A DNA stretch of 64,000 nucleotides from UBA7803 sp034522075 (lineage in GTDB: Bacteria; Pseudomonadota; Gammaproteobacteria; Pseudomonadales; Azotimanducaceae): contig JAXHLO010000012.1 in NCBI GenBank assembly GCA_034522075.1, positions 1 to 64,000 of the forward strand. The letters run 5' to 3'. The notes beneath the pieces were generated by a model. That model had not been told where the DNA came from. It saw nothing but the letters and a program-made list of their open reading frames with translations, and searched no databases. Position numbers and translations under genes: made by a program. Shown one piece after another: positions 17,130 through 27,588 of this stretch (within the stretch, counting starts at the first letter, position 1; every line of letters starts with the position of its first letter).

Positions 17130-18785
17130 TCAGTTGCCGGCTTCGCTGAGCAAGGTGCGGGCGTAGTCGCGGGATTTGTCGGTAATGTCGGCGCCGGCGA
17201 GCATGCGCGCCAGCTCTTCCACCCGGGTGTCGGTGGCCAGGCCCTCGATGCGGGTGTCCTGCTCGGCGTCTTTGCTGACCCGCAGGTGATTGTGGCCCAG
17301 CGCGGCCACCTGGGGCGCGTGCGTAACACAGATGACCTGGGTGTTTACCGCCAGCGAGCGCAGCAGGCGGCCCACCACGTCGGCCGTGGTGCCGCCGACG
17401 CCCACGTCGGCCTCGTCGAGCACCAGACAGGGCATGGCCGATTTCTCCGCTGCCACCACCTGAATAGCCAGCGCAATCCGTGCCCTTTCGCCGCCTGAGG
17501 CGATCCGCTGGAGGGTGCCCGGCGGATATTTGGGGTTGGTGGTGACGTGGAATTCGGCACCTTCGAGGCCCGTTTCAGATTCGGCTGCAAAGAATTCCAC
17601 CGTCAGCGAGCCGCCCTTGATACCCAGCGTCTCCATGCAGCCGCTCACGGCCCGGGCGAAGTCCCGGGCCGCCGAGCGGCGCTGCTTGGAGACCCGGGCC
17701 GCCTGCTTTTCGAACTCGGCACGATGTTCTCCGGCCGCGGCCCGCAGGTCGTCCAGCGATGAGCGGTCAGTGGATATGCCCTGGAGCTCGGCGGCCAGGG
17801 CTTCCCCGTGGGCCGCCAGTTGCTCCGGCGCAACGCGGTGTTTGCGTGCCAGGTCATGGATGGCCGCCAAGCGGTCGTCCAGCGCCTGCAGCCGTTCGGG
17901 GTCGAGCTCCAGCGACGCATCGTAGCTGCGCAGGTCGCGGACCGCGTCGCGCAGCAGATCGTCGGCTGAGCGCACTGCGTCGCGCGCGGCCGCCAGGCGC
18001 GGGTGGTCGTCGTCCAGGTTGTCGAGCAGCCGCAGCACCCGGCCGGCGACCGCATCTTCGTCGAGGGCTTCCAGGCTCTGGCTGACGCTGGCCCGCAGAT
18101 CCTGCACCTGGGACAGGCGCCGGTGCTCGCTCTCGATTGCCTCGAGTTCGCCCGGCGCGAGCCCCAGACCGTCGAGCTCTTCGAGCTGGTAAGTCAATAA
18201 AGTTGCCCGATCTTCGTGCTGCTGCAGCCGCCCTTCCAGCTCTGCCGCCTCGTCCCGGGCCCGTTTCCAGGCACGGAAACTGTCGCGGCAGGCGCGGCGC
18301 AGGGCCGTTTCCACGCCGAAGTCGTCGAGCAGGGCGAGCTGTACCCGGGGCTCGGTGATGCGCTGATTGTCGTGCTGGCCGTGAATGTCGATGAGGTCTT
18401 CACTCAAGGCGCGCAACACCTGCAGGGTAACCGGCGCGCCGTTGATGAACGCCCGGGATCGGCCGTCGGCACCGACCACGCGCCGCACCAGGCAGCGATC
18501 GGGGCTGTCCGGGTCAGTGAGTGCTTGCTCTTCGAGTAATTGCCGGGCGCCGGGGTGGCTGCCGAGGTCGAATTCGGCGGTGATGTCCGCGCGGTCGGCA
18601 CCGTGGCGCACCGTATCGGCGGCGGCGCGTTCGCCGAGGACCAGGCCCAGGGCACCGAGCAGAATGGATTTGCCCGCGCCGGATTCGCCGGTGATGACGG
18701 TCAGGCCGTCGGCAAAGGCGATATCCAGTGAGGCGACCAGGGCGAAGTCGCGTATGGTGAGTGATCTGAGTACGGCGGTAGCCAT
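17130..18785 (-). CDS. recN: DNA repair protein RecN
   Basis: RecN is an SMC-like ATPase for double-strand-break repair. Walker A GESGAGKS is at residues 33-40, the signature near ASGGERARIALA, and Walker B as CLVLDEADVGVGG; a long coiled-coil-forming central region lies between. The 551-residue length is standard. The gene is divergent from hrcA with 95 bases between. I looked for a LexA box (CTGT-N8-ACAG) in that gap and did not see one, so SOS control is not supported by sequence here. Confidence 0.95.
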   Translation of the reverse strand: MATAVLRSLTIRDFALVASLDIAFADGLTVITGESGAGKSILLGALGLVLGERAAADTVRHGADRADITAEFDLGSHPGARQLLEEQALTDPDSPDRCLVRRVVGADGRSRAFINGAPVTLQVLRALSEDLIDIHGQHDNQRITEPRVQLALLDDFGVETALRRACRDSFRAWKRARDEAAELEGRLQQHEDRATLLTYQLEELDGLGLAPGELEAIESEHRRLSQVQDLRASVSQSLEALDEDAVAGRVLRLLDNLDDDHPRLAAARDAVRSADDLLRDAVRDLRSYDASLELDPERLQALDDRLAAIHDLARKHRVAPEQLAAHGEALAAELQGISTDRSSLDDLRAAAGEHRAEFEKQAARVSKQRRSAARDFARAVSGCMETLGIKGGSLTVEFFAAESETGLEGAEFHVTTNPKYPPGTLQRIASGGERARIALAIQVVAAEKSAMPCLVLDEADVGVGGTTADVVGRLLRSLAVNTQVICVTHAPQVAALGHNHLRVSKDAEQDTRIEGLATDTRVEELARMLAGADITDKSRDYARTLLSEAGN

Positions 18786-18883
18786 CGCTTGACTAAGTGA
18801 GGTAAACGTTCATAAGTTGCTATCAGGTTGCCAGAGACGGACGTTACAGCAGCGGACAGCGCTTCCACAGTAAAGTTGTATTG

Positions 18884-19930
18884 GTGATGAGAAAGCAAGC
18901 GGAAGATAGCCTCGACGAGCGTGCGCAGCTAGTGTTCAAGCTGCTCGTCGAGCACTACATCTCCGAGGGGACCCCGGTGCCGTCGCGGCTGCTGGCGACC
19001 CAGCCCGGCGTGGACGTCAGCCCGGCAACGGTGCGCAACGTGCTGGCGGATCTCGAGGCCCAGGGGCTGGTGCGCTCTCCGCACACGTCGGCCGGCAAGG
19101 TGCCGACCAACCGGGGTCTGCGTTTCTTCGTCGACAGTCTGCTGCGCGTGCAGCCGCTGGACGAGCGGGACGTGCTGCGCCTGCAGGGCGAGCTGAACCC
19201 GGATCTGTCGCCCAAGGAACTGGTGGAGTCCGCTTCCACCCTGCTGTCGCATCTGACCCACATGACCTGTGTCATCACCCTGCCGCGGCGCGAGAAGGTC
19301 GCGCTGCGGCATGTGGAGTTCCTGCCTCTGTCCGACCGGCGGGTGCTGGTGATTCTGGTGCTCAACGACCGAGAGGTGCAGAACCGGGTGATCCACACCG
19401 ATCGCGAGTACGCCGAGACGGAGCTGAACCAGGCTGCCAACTACATCAACCGTGAGTTCGGCGGTTTCACCCTGCTGCGGGTCCGCGAGGCTCTGCTGGA
19501 GAGCATGCAGGCGGACAAAGACCGTATGGACGGACTCATGCAGACCGCCCTGGACGTGGCCAGCCGGGCTTTCGACGAAGGCGGCACGGAAAGCGGCAAC
19601 GAACTGGTGGTGGCCGGCGAGACCAACCTGCTCGATTTCGGCGATACCGATCAGGTGCGGCGCCTGTTCGAGGCGTTTTCCCGCAAGGGCGGTATTCTTC
19701 ATCTGCTCGACCGCTGCCTGGACAGTCAGGGCATTCAGCTGTTCATCGGCGAAGAATCGGGATATCAGTTGCTCGACGAACTCAGCCTGGTGACCTCGTC
19801 CTACGAGGTGCAGGGCCAGCTTGCCGGCGTGCTCGGGGTGGTAGGCCCCACCCGCATGGCCTACCAGGAGGTCATTCCGGTGGTGGACGTCACCGCCCGC
19901 GTCCTGAGTGCCGCCATGAATCGCGCCTGA
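18884..19930 (+). CDS. hrcA: Heat-inducible transcription repressor HrcA
   Basis: HrcA has an N-terminal winged helix (residues about 5-85: LVEHYISEGTPVPSRLLA and VSPATVRNVLADLEAQGLV) and a GAF-like inducer domain. It normally represses groE/dnaK at CIRCE operators with GroEL help. The 348-residue length is normal. Start may be GTG 18881 or ATG 18884. A TTGACT at 18786-18791 could be a -35, with only a weak -10. HrcA heads the grpE-dnaK-dnaJ cluster, but no CIRCE sequence is visible in the window, so its target here is unclear. Confidence 0.93.
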   Translation: MMRKQAEDSLDERAQLVFKLLVEHYISEGTPVPSRLLATQPGVDVSPATVRNVLADLEAQGLVRSPHTSAGKVPTNRGLRFFVDSLLRVQPLDERDVLRLQGELNPDLSPKELVESASTLLSHLTHMTCVITLPRREKVALRHVEFLPLSDRRVLVILVLNDREVQNRVIHTDREYAETELNQAANYINREFGGFTLLRVREALLESMQADKDRMDGLMQTALDVASRAFDEGGTESGNELVVAGETNLLDFGDTDQVRRLFEAFSRKGGILHLLDRCLDSQGIQLFIGEESGYQLLDELSLVTSSYEVQGQLAGVLGVVGPTRMAYQEVIPVVDVTARVLSAAMNRA

Positions 19931-19972
19931 CCGGCGCTTGCGCTGCCACGACACTCGGCAACCGCCCCGGGG

Positions 19973-20000
19973 GTTGAATTATCCGGGTAGTACCCCAGAT
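19973..20000 (+). promoter_or_regulatory. Predicted sigma-32 heat-shock promoter of grpE
   Basis: GTTGAA at 19973-19978, a 14-base spacer, and CCCCAGAT at 19993-20000 match the sigma-32 pattern CTTGAA-N13/14-CCCCATNT with few differences. It lies about 95 bases before the grpE start, just after hrcA. A heat-induced grpE transcript follows from position and match. Confidence 0.7.
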
Positions 20001-20094
20001 ACCATCATGAAGCGGGAAGCGGGGCTCCAGCGGCACGACAGTCGCGGTCCCGATGCCCCGACGGATGCCATTGCCAAACGGGAGAGAAGCACTC

Positions 20095-20724
20095 ATGGCG
20101 GATGACGACACCCCCCGGCGGGCGGCGGGTTCGGAGGACAACCGCGCGCGCGGCGCGGCCGCTGCGGAGCAACGGCCGGATGCGCCGGAGGCCGCTGGTG
20201 CGGGCGCGGGAACGCCGGAGAACGCCGGTGAGGACACGCCGGACGTTCTGCGCAGCCGCCTCGAGGAGCTCGAACAGAAGGTCGAGAGCTATCGGGATCA
20301 GGCCCTGCGCGCCCAGGCCGAGGCAGAGAACACCCGGCGCCGCGCCAGCCGCGACGTCGAGCACGCGCACAAGTTTGCGCTGGAAAAGTTCACCGCCGAG
20401 CTGCTGCCGGTGATCGACAGCCTCGAGAAGGCGGTAGAAGCGGCTTCCGACAGCGAATCCGCCGGCGCCATCGCCGAGGGTGTGGAGCTGTCGCTGAAGC
20501 TGTTCCTGTCCGTGCTGGAGAAGCACGGCATAGAGCAGATCGACCCGGCCGGCGAGCCGTTCGATCCGCAGGTGCACGAGGCCATGACCATGGTGCCGAG
20601 CCACCACGCCGAGCCGAATTCAGTGGTGGAAGTCATGCAGCGCGGTTATCTGCTCAACGGCCGTCTGGTGCGTGCAGCCAAGGTCGTTGTGGCCCGGGCG
20701 CCGGCCCCGGACAGCGCGCCGTAG
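20095..20724 (+). CDS. grpE: Nucleotide exchange factor GrpE
   Basis: GrpE releases ADP from DnaK. The 209-residue product has an Ala/acidic disordered N-terminus, the long helix LRSRLEELEQKVESYRDQAL and RAQAEAENTRRRASRDVEHA, and the C-terminal beta domain with the PROSITE-like run VVEVMQRGYLLNGRLVRAAK. ATG 20095 is preceded by GGGAGAGAAG; the frame open from 20053 lacks such a site. The N-terminal tail is longer and more Ala-rich than in E. coli. A sigma-32-type promoter lies upstream. Confidence 0.95.
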   Translation: MADDDTPRRAAGSEDNRARGAAAAEQRPDAPEAAGAGAGTPENAGEDTPDVLRSRLEELEQKVESYRDQALRAQAEAENTRRRASRDVEHAHKFALEKFTAELLPVIDSLEKAVEAASDSESAGAIAEGVELSLKLFLSVLEKHGIEQIDPAGEPFDPQVHEAMTMVPSHHAEPNSVVEVMQRGYLLNGRLVRAAKVVVARAPAPDSAP

Positions 20725-20791
20725 TCCGACAACGGCGGCCAATGAGCGCCTGCAGCCGACCAGCGGATATCCCTGCCGGCGTGCCGGAGGG

Positions 20792-20819
20792 GTTGAAAGC
20801 GTCGCCGGCGCACCGATAT
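20792..20819 (+). promoter_or_regulatory. Predicted second sigma-32 promoter, upstream of dnaK
   Basis: GTTGAA at 20792-20797, again with a 14-base spacer, then ACCGATAT at 20812-20819, fits the sigma-32 consensus with two -10 differences. It sits about 70 bases before the dnaK ATG in the 164-base grpE-dnaK gap and repeats the spacing of the grpE promoter. dnaK may therefore be made independently of grpE. Confidence 0.55.
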
Positions 20820-20888
20820 AGAAGCTAGACATGTACATCAGGGTCCGGGATTTCCCGGCACATACGCAAGATTCTGGAGAACATCGAC

Positions 20889-22820
20889 ATGGGTAAGATC
20901 ATCGGTATAGATCTGGGCACCACCAACTCCTGCCTGGCCGTGATGGAAGGCAAGGATGCCAAGGTTATCGAAAACGCCGAGGGTGACCGCACCACGCCGT
21001 CTGTCGTCGCTTACACCGATGATGGGGAGACGCTGGTGGGTCAGAGCGCCAAACGCCAGGCCGTCACCAATCCGGCCAACACGCTGTATGCGGTCAAGCG
21101 TCTGGTCGGGCGCAAGTTCAAGGACGACGTGGTGCAGAAGGACATCAAAATGGTGCCCTACGAGATCGTCGAGGCTAACAACGGCGACGCCTGGATCAAA
21201 GTGAAGGGTGAACAGCTGGCACCGCCGCAGGTATCTGCGGAAGTGCTCAAGAAAATGAAGAAAACCGCCGAGGACTATCTCGGCGAAGAGGTCACCGAAG
21301 CGGTGATCACGGTGCCCGCCTACTTCGACGACTCGCAGCGACAGGCCACCAAGGACGCCGGACGGATCGCCGGCCTGGAGGTCAAGCGCATCATCAACGA
21401 GCCCACGGCGGCCGCGCTGGCCTATGGCATGGACAAAAAGCGCGGCGACACCAAGATTGCCGTGTATGACCTGGGCGGGGGTACCTTCGACATCTCTATC
21501 ATCGAGATCGCGGAAGTCGACGGCGAGCACCAGTTCGAAGTGCTGTCCACCAACGGTGACACTTTCCTGGGCGGTGAAGACTTCGACAAAAAAATCATCG
21601 ACTACCTGGTCGAGGAGTTCAAAAAGGAACAGAAGATCGACCTGAACGCCGATCCGCTGGCCCTGCAACGGCTCAAGGAGGCCGCAGAGAAAGCCAAGAT
21701 CGAGCTGTCCGCCAGCCAGCAGACCGAGATCAATCTGCCGTACATCACCGCCGACCAGACCGGCCCCAAGCACCTGGTGCTGAAACTCACCCGGGCCAAG
21801 CTCGAGTCGCTGGTGGAGGATCTGGTGGACCGTACCCTGGGGCCGTGCCGCACGGCACTGGAGGACGCCGGCCTTGCAGCGTCGGACATCGACGATGTGA
21901 TTCTGGTGGGCGGCCAGACGCGGATGCCCAAGGTTCAGGCCAAGGTGAAGGACATTTTCGGCAAAGAGCCGCGTAAGGACGTGAACCCGGACGAGGCCGT
22001 GGCCATCGGTGCCGCCATTCAGGCCGCCGTGCTGTCCGGGGACGTGAAGGACGTGCTGTTGCTGGACGTCACGCCGCTGTCGCTGGGTATCGAAACCCTG
22101 GGTGGGGTAATGAGCACGCTCATCGAGAAGAACACCACCATCCCGACCAAGAAGACGCAGACGTTCTCGACTGCGGATGACAACCAGACGGCGGTGACCA
22201 TTCACGTGCTGCAGGGCGAGCGCAAGCAGGCCGGGCAGAACAAGTCGCTGGGGCGTTTCGACCTGGCCGACATTCCGCCGGCGCCGCGCGGCCTGCCGCA
22301 GATCGAGGTGAGCTTCGATCTGGATGCCAACGGCATTCTCAACGTGTCCGCCAAGGACAAGGCCACGGGCAAAGAGCAGTCCATCGTGATCAAGTCCCAG
22401 GGCGGGCTCAACGAAGACGAAATCGAGCAGATGGTCAAGGACGCCGAAGCCCACTCGGAAGAAGACGCCAAGTTCGAAGAGATGGTCAACCTGCGCAACC
22501 AGGCCGATGCCCTGGTGCACGCCTCCCGCAAGAGTGTGGAGGAGGCTGGCGACAAGGTCAGCGACGACGAGAAGCAGTCCATCGAGTCGGCGGCCACTGC
22601 GCTGGAGGAGGCCATCAAGAACGGCGACAAGGCCGATATCGAAGCCAAGATGCAGGCGCTGTCCGAGGCCTCGTCGAATCTGGCGCAGAAGATGTATGCC
22701 GATGAGAGTGCCGGCGCTCAAGCGGACAATGGCGCCACCGGGGAAAGCGCTGGACAGGACGGCGACACGGTAGATGCCGAGTTCGAAGAGGTGGACGACG
22801 ACAAGAAAGACAGCAAGTAA
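20889..22820 (+). CDS. dnaK: Molecular chaperone DnaK (Hsp70)
   Basis: This 643-residue Hsp70 has the phosphate loop GIDLGTTNSC near residues 5-14, the second phosphate motif AVYDLGGGTFDISI, VILVGGQTRMPKV, the linker VLLLDVTPLSLGIETLGG, and an acidic C-terminus (EFEEVDDDKKDSK) like the EEVD-type proteobacterial tails. All parts are intact. SD GGAGAA precedes ATG 20889. It folds proteins with DnaJ and GrpE in the cytoplasm. A REP-like palindrome lies 38 bases after the stop, between it and dnaJ. Confidence 0.98.
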   Translation: MGKIIGIDLGTTNSCLAVMEGKDAKVIENAEGDRTTPSVVAYTDDGETLVGQSAKRQAVTNPANTLYAVKRLVGRKFKDDVVQKDIKMVPYEIVEANNGDAWIKVKGEQLAPPQVSAEVLKKMKKTAEDYLGEEVTEAVITVPAYFDDSQRQATKDAGRIAGLEVKRIINEPTAAALAYGMDKKRGDTKIAVYDLGGGTFDISIIEIAEVDGEHQFEVLSTNGDTFLGGEDFDKKIIDYLVEEFKKEQKIDLNADPLALQRLKEAAEKAKIELSASQQTEINLPYITADQTGPKHLVLKLTRAKLESLVEDLVDRTLGPCRTALEDAGLAASDIDDVILVGGQTRMPKVQAKVKDIFGKEPRKDVNPDEAVAIGAAIQAAVLSGDVKDVLLLDVTPLSLGIETLGGVMSTLIEKNTTIPTKKTQTFSTADDNQTAVTIHVLQGERKQAGQNKSLGRFDLADIPPAPRGLPQIEVSFDLDANGILNVSAKDKATGKEQSIVIKSQGGLNEDEIEQMVKDAEAHSEEDAKFEEMVNLRNQADALVHASRKSVEEAGDKVSDDEKQSIESAATALEEAIKNGDKADIEAKMQALSEASSNLAQKMYADESAGAQADNGATGESAGQDGDTVDAEFEEVDDDKKDSK

Positions 22821-22858
22821 AGCGCCGCCGGCGCCTGCTATGCTGTGAGCGAAGATTT

Positions 22859-22916
22859 GTGGGAGCGATCTCCAGATCGCGATCGTTCGGGATCGCGATC
22901 TGGAGATCGCTCCCAC
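22859..22916. repeat. REP-like palindrome, copy 1 (dnaK-dnaJ gap)
   Basis: Two perfect 26-base arms, 22859-22884 and 22891-22916, flank the 6-base loop GTTCGG. The arm begins GTGGGAGCGATCTCCAGATC. The family style (GTGGGAGCG...CGCTCCCAC) resembles REP elements of gammaproteobacteria that are moved by RAYT transposases. The very stable hairpin could also attenuate or stabilise the dnaK-dnaJ message. Confidence 0.8.
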
Positions 22917-22948
22917 TTCGTAATTGAATTGCCCCTTACCGGAGAGAC

Positions 22949-24082
22949 ATGTCGAAACGTGACTATTACGAAGTGCTGGGGCTGAGTCGCGACGCCTCGG
23001 ACAGCGACATCAAGAAGGCCTACCGGCGTCTGGCCATGAAGTACCACCCGGACCGCAATCCGGACGACGACAGCGCCACCGAACGCTTTCGTGAGGCCAG
23101 TGAAGCCTATGAGGTGCTGAGCGACCCGGAGAAGCGCCAGGCTTACAACCAGTTCGGTCATGCCGGAGTGGACGGCAGTGCGGGCATGGGCGCCGGGTTC
23201 GGCGGTGCCGGCAGCTTCAGCGACATCTTCAGCGACGTGTTCGGCGATATCTTCGGTGCCGGCGGCGGCCGCGGCCGCAGTTCTGTCATGCGCGGGGCCG
23301 ACCTGCGCTACGGGCTGGAACTCGACCTCGAGCAGGCGGTGCGCGGCGACACGGTGGATATCAAGATTCCCGTGCTGTCGGCCTGCGAAGACTGCGACGG
23401 CAGCGGCGCCAAACCCGGCACCCAGCCCTCCACCTGCCCGGATTGCGGGGGCGCCGGACAGATCCGCGTGGCCCAGGGCTTTTTCTCACTGCAGCAGACC
23501 TGCCCGCGCTGCCGCGGCTCGGGTCAGATCGTTACCGATCCGTGCAGCAAGTGCGGCGGCCGGGGCCGCAAGGAAAAGCGCAAGTCGCTGGAAGTGCGGA
23601 TTCCGCCGGGGGTGGACACTGGCGACCGGATCCGCCTCGCCGGAGAAGGCGAGGCCGGCGTCAACGGCGGCCCGCCGGGGGATCTGTATGTGCAGATCGA
23701 GGTGCGCGAGCACCCCATCTTCACCCGTGACGGCCGCCATCTGTACTGCGAAGTACCCATCGACTTCGTCGATGCTGCCCTCGGCGGCGAGCTGGAAGTC
23801 CCGACCCTGGATGGCCGGGTCAATCTCAAGATTCCACCTGAGACCCAGAGCGGTAAGCTGTTCCGGCTGCGCGGCAAAGGCGTAACCCCGGTGCGCGGCG
23901 GCGGGGTCGGCGATCTGCTGTGCAAAGTGGTGGTCGAAACCCCGGTGAACCTCACCGACCGGCAGAAGGAACTGCTGCGGGAGTTCCAGGCATCCGTCAG
24001 CGACGGCGGCGCGAAACACTCGCCCAAGGGCTTCTCGTGGTTCAAAGGCGTGAAGGATTTCTTCGACGGACTCACGAGCTGA
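22949..24082 (+). CDS. dnaJ: Molecular chaperone DnaJ
   Basis: This is a type I J-protein of 377 residues. The J domain carries HPD at residues 33-35 (KYHPDRNP). A Gly/Phe-rich segment follows. The zinc region has four repeats, CEDCDGSG, CPDCGGAG, CPRCRGSG and CSKCGGRG, then the substrate-binding C-terminal domains. It stimulates DnaK ATPase and delivers substrates. SD GGAGAGAC is close to the ATG. All eight zinc Cys are present. Confidence 0.97.
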   Translation: MSKRDYYEVLGLSRDASDSDIKKAYRRLAMKYHPDRNPDDDSATERFREASEAYEVLSDPEKRQAYNQFGHAGVDGSAGMGAGFGGAGSFSDIFSDVFGDIFGAGGGRGRSSVMRGADLRYGLELDLEQAVRGDTVDIKIPVLSACEDCDGSGAKPGTQPSTCPDCGGAGQIRVAQGFFSLQQTCPRCRGSGQIVTDPCSKCGGRGRKEKRKSLEVRIPPGVDTGDRIRLAGEGEAGVNGGPPGDLYVQIEVREHPIFTRDGRHLYCEVPIDFVDAALGGELEVPTLDGRVNLKIPPETQSGKLFRLRGKGVTPVRGGGVGDLLCKVVVETPVNLTDRQKELLREFQASVSDGGAKHSPKGFSWFKGVKDFFDGLTS

Positions 24083-24097
24083 ACCGCGGAGGGTAAT

Positions 24098-24160
24098 GTA
24101 GGAGCGACTTTCCAGTCGCGATCTGGAGATCGCTCCCACTCAAAAGAGATCGCTCCTACA
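24098..24160. repeat. REP-like palindrome, copy 2 (dnaJ-dapB gap)
   Basis: The outer arms TGTAGGAGCGA (24098-24108) and TCGCTCCTACA (24150-24160) are perfect inverted copies, and the middle holds GATCTGGAGATCGCTCCCAC, identical to part of copy 1. The copy looks composite or partly rearranged. It fills most of the 98-base gap before dapB. Confidence 0.75.
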
Positions 24161-24180
24161 ACCCGGGAGGAGGTAAACCA

Positions 24181-24993
24181 ATGCGCGTGGCGGTGACGGG
24201 TGCGGCCGGCAGGATGGGCAGGACGTTGATCCATGCCATTCATGACGCAGCGGACATGACACTCGGTGCGGCGTTCGAGCGCTCCGGGCTGTCTCTGCTG
24301 GGCGCCGATGCCGGTGAGCTGGCGGGTACCGGCAATCTGGACGTGCCCCTGGGCGACGACCTGGACGCCGCGGCGGACGCCTTCGACACCCTCATCGACT
24401 TCAGTGTGCCCCAGGCCACCCTGGCCAGCGTGGCGCTTTGCGCAGCGCGGGGCAAAGGGCTGGTCATCGGCACCACGGGCTTCGACGCGGCGGGCCTCGA
24501 GCAGATTCGTCAGGCCGCGCAGAGCATACCCATCGTCATGGCGCCGAACATGTCTGTGGGGGTGAATCTGACTTTCAAGCTGGTGGAACTGGCTGCCCGC
24601 ATACTCGGCGACGGCGTCGACATCGAGATCGTCGAGGCCCATCACCGCGATAAGATCGATGCACCCTCGGGTACGGCACTGCATATGGGTGAACTGGTTG
24701 CCGGCGCGCTGGACCGCGAACTGGCGCAGGTTGCCGTGTTCGGCCGGGAAGGCACCACGGGGCCGCGCAGACGCGAGACCATCGGTTTCGCCACCGTGCG
24801 GGCCGGCGACATCGTCGGCGAGCACACGGTGATCTATGCCGGCAACGGCGAACGCCTGGAGATCACCCATCGCGCGGAGAGCCGCATGAATTTCGCCCAC
24901 GGGGCGTTGCGTGCCGTCCGCTTCCTGGATGGGCAGGCGCCGGGCCTGTTCGACATGCAGGATGTGCTGGGCATTGCCGAACGTCTTCGGTAG
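24181..24993 (+). CDS. dapB: 4-hydroxy-tetrahydrodipicolinate reductase
   Basis: DapB reduces the product of DapA with NAD(P)H on the path to lysine and meso-diaminopimelate for peptidoglycan. The cofactor loop VTGAAGRMGRT is at residues 5-15, TTGFD near 98, and the catalytic segment EAHHRDKIDAPSGTA near 155-169. Length 270 is standard. SD GGGAGGAGG lies just before the ATG. It precedes carAB, as in Xanthomonas-like genomes. Confidence 0.96.
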   Translation: MRVAVTGAAGRMGRTLIHAIHDAADMTLGAAFERSGLSLLGADAGELAGTGNLDVPLGDDLDAAADAFDTLIDFSVPQATLASVALCAARGKGLVIGTTGFDAAGLEQIRQAAQSIPIVMAPNMSVGVNLTFKLVELAARILGDGVDIEIVEAHHRDKIDAPSGTALHMGELVAGALDRELAQVAVFGREGTTGPRRRETIGFATVRAGDIVGEHTVIYAGNGERLEITHRAESRMNFAHGALRAVRFLDGQAPGLFDMQDVLGIAERLR

Positions 24994-25007
24994 ACTACCG
25001 CGCCCAG

Positions 25008-25048
25008 AAAGGCGGGTCGGATCTGCGTCTCAGGATCGCCCCGCCTTT
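25008..25048 (+). terminator. Hairpin between dapB and carA, possible terminator or attenuator
   Basis: AAAGGCGGG (25008-25016) pairs perfectly with CCCGCCTTT (25040-25048) around a 23-base loop that can pair further internally (GGATC repeats). Only three T residues follow on the 3' side, so as an intrinsic terminator it is weak; a leader structure for carAB is the alternative. The rest of the 197-base gap shows nothing I recognise. Confidence 0.4.
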
Positions 25049-25190
25049 ACTGTAACGGCCCCTGGCACAACTCACGGATCCACGCGCAGCCAACCTGGAC
25101 ACGACCCCGGCCGGCATAGCCGCGCACCGGGACCGCGGAGTAAGCCGGCCGGGTAACCACGGCGCATTGAAAGGTAGTTTGGGTGGTGAA

Positions 25191-26310
25191 TTGATTCCGG
25201 CTCTGCTCGTTTTAGAAGACGGAAGTGTCTTCCACGGTCAGTCGTTCGGCGCACAGGGTCTCGGCGTCGGCGAAGTTGTTTTCAATACCGCCATGACGGG
25301 CTATCAGGAAATCCTCACCGATCCCTCCTACAGCCGCCAGATCGTCACCCTCACCTATCCGCAGATCGGTAATACCGGCGTCAATGCCGAGGACGTGGAA
25401 TCCGACCGCATTCATGCCGCCGGCCTGGTGATCCGGCAATTGCCGCGCCGCGCCAGCAACTGGCGCATGAGCGCGACGTTGCCCGACTATCTGCGGGATA
25501 ACGGCGTCGTCGGTATCTGTGACGTGGATACCCGGCGCCTGACCCGGCTGATCAGAGAGAAGGGCGCTCTGGCCGGCTGCATTGCCGCCGGGCCGGATGC
25601 CACGCAGGCGGATGCTCTGGCCGCGGCGCGTGCGTTTCCGGGGCTCAAAGGCATGGATCTGGCCCGCGAGGTCAGCCGCACCGAGGTGGGTACCTGGAAT
25701 GAAACCGGCTGGCAGTACGGCCGCGGTTACGGCCGGCTGGAGGAACCCCGGCTGCACGTCGTGGCCTACGATTTCGGCGTGAAGCGCAACATTCTGCGCC
25801 TGCTGGCGGACCGCGGCTGTCGGCTGACGCTGGTACCGGCGGCTACGCCGGCCAGTGAAGTGCTCGCCCTGGCCCCGGATGGGGTGCTCCTGTCGAATGG
25901 TCCCGGCGACCCGGAGCCCTGTGGTTATGCCATCGACGCCATCCGCGAGCTGCTCGATCACGACGTGCCCACATTCGGCATCTGTCTGGGCCATCAGTTG
26001 CTGGCGCTGGCCAGCGGGGCGAAGACCCTGAAGATGTCTCACGGCCATCACGGCGCCAACCACCCGGTGAAGGACCTGCGCGACGAGCGGGTCATCGTGA
26101 CCAGCCAGAATCATGGTTTTGCGGTGGACAGTGAAGGCTTGCCCAATTGCCTGACGGTGACTCACGTGTCTCTGTTCGACGGCACCCTGCAGGGGCTGCG
26201 GCGCAGCGACCGGCCCGCTTTGGGGTTTCAGGGCCACCCGGAGGCCAGCCCCGGACCGCAGGACTGCCAGTACCTGTTCGACGAATTCATCGAATTGATG
26301 GAGTCGCGGA

Positions 26311-26318
<8 letters not shown>
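25191..26318 (+). CDS. carA: Carbamoyl-phosphate synthase small subunit
   Basis: CarA supplies ammonia from glutamine to CarB for arginine and pyrimidine synthesis. The N-terminal domain begins IPALLVLEDGSVFHG; the class I glutaminase domain has the nucleophile Cys in FGICLGHQ and the His of GHPEASPG. TTG 25191 gives the family N-terminus and follows GGGTGGTG at 25181-25188; TTG 25167 would add eight residues. No ATG start exists in frame nearby. carB begins inside its last codons (overlap 8 bases). Confidence 0.93.

Positions 26319-27580
<1,262 letters not shown>

Positions 27581-27588
<8 letters not shown>

Noticed and set aside
18786..18883. LexA box in front of recN or CIRCE in front of hrcA
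   Set aside because: Neither CTGT-N8-ACAG nor the CIRCE inverted repeat could be found in the 95-base gap.
20838..22916. A 692-codon open frame antisense to dnaK
   Set aside because: Its sequence is low-complexity (His/Leu/Val/Gly-rich) and mirrors dnaK codon bias in a GC-rich genome; dnaK is a complete, conserved gene.
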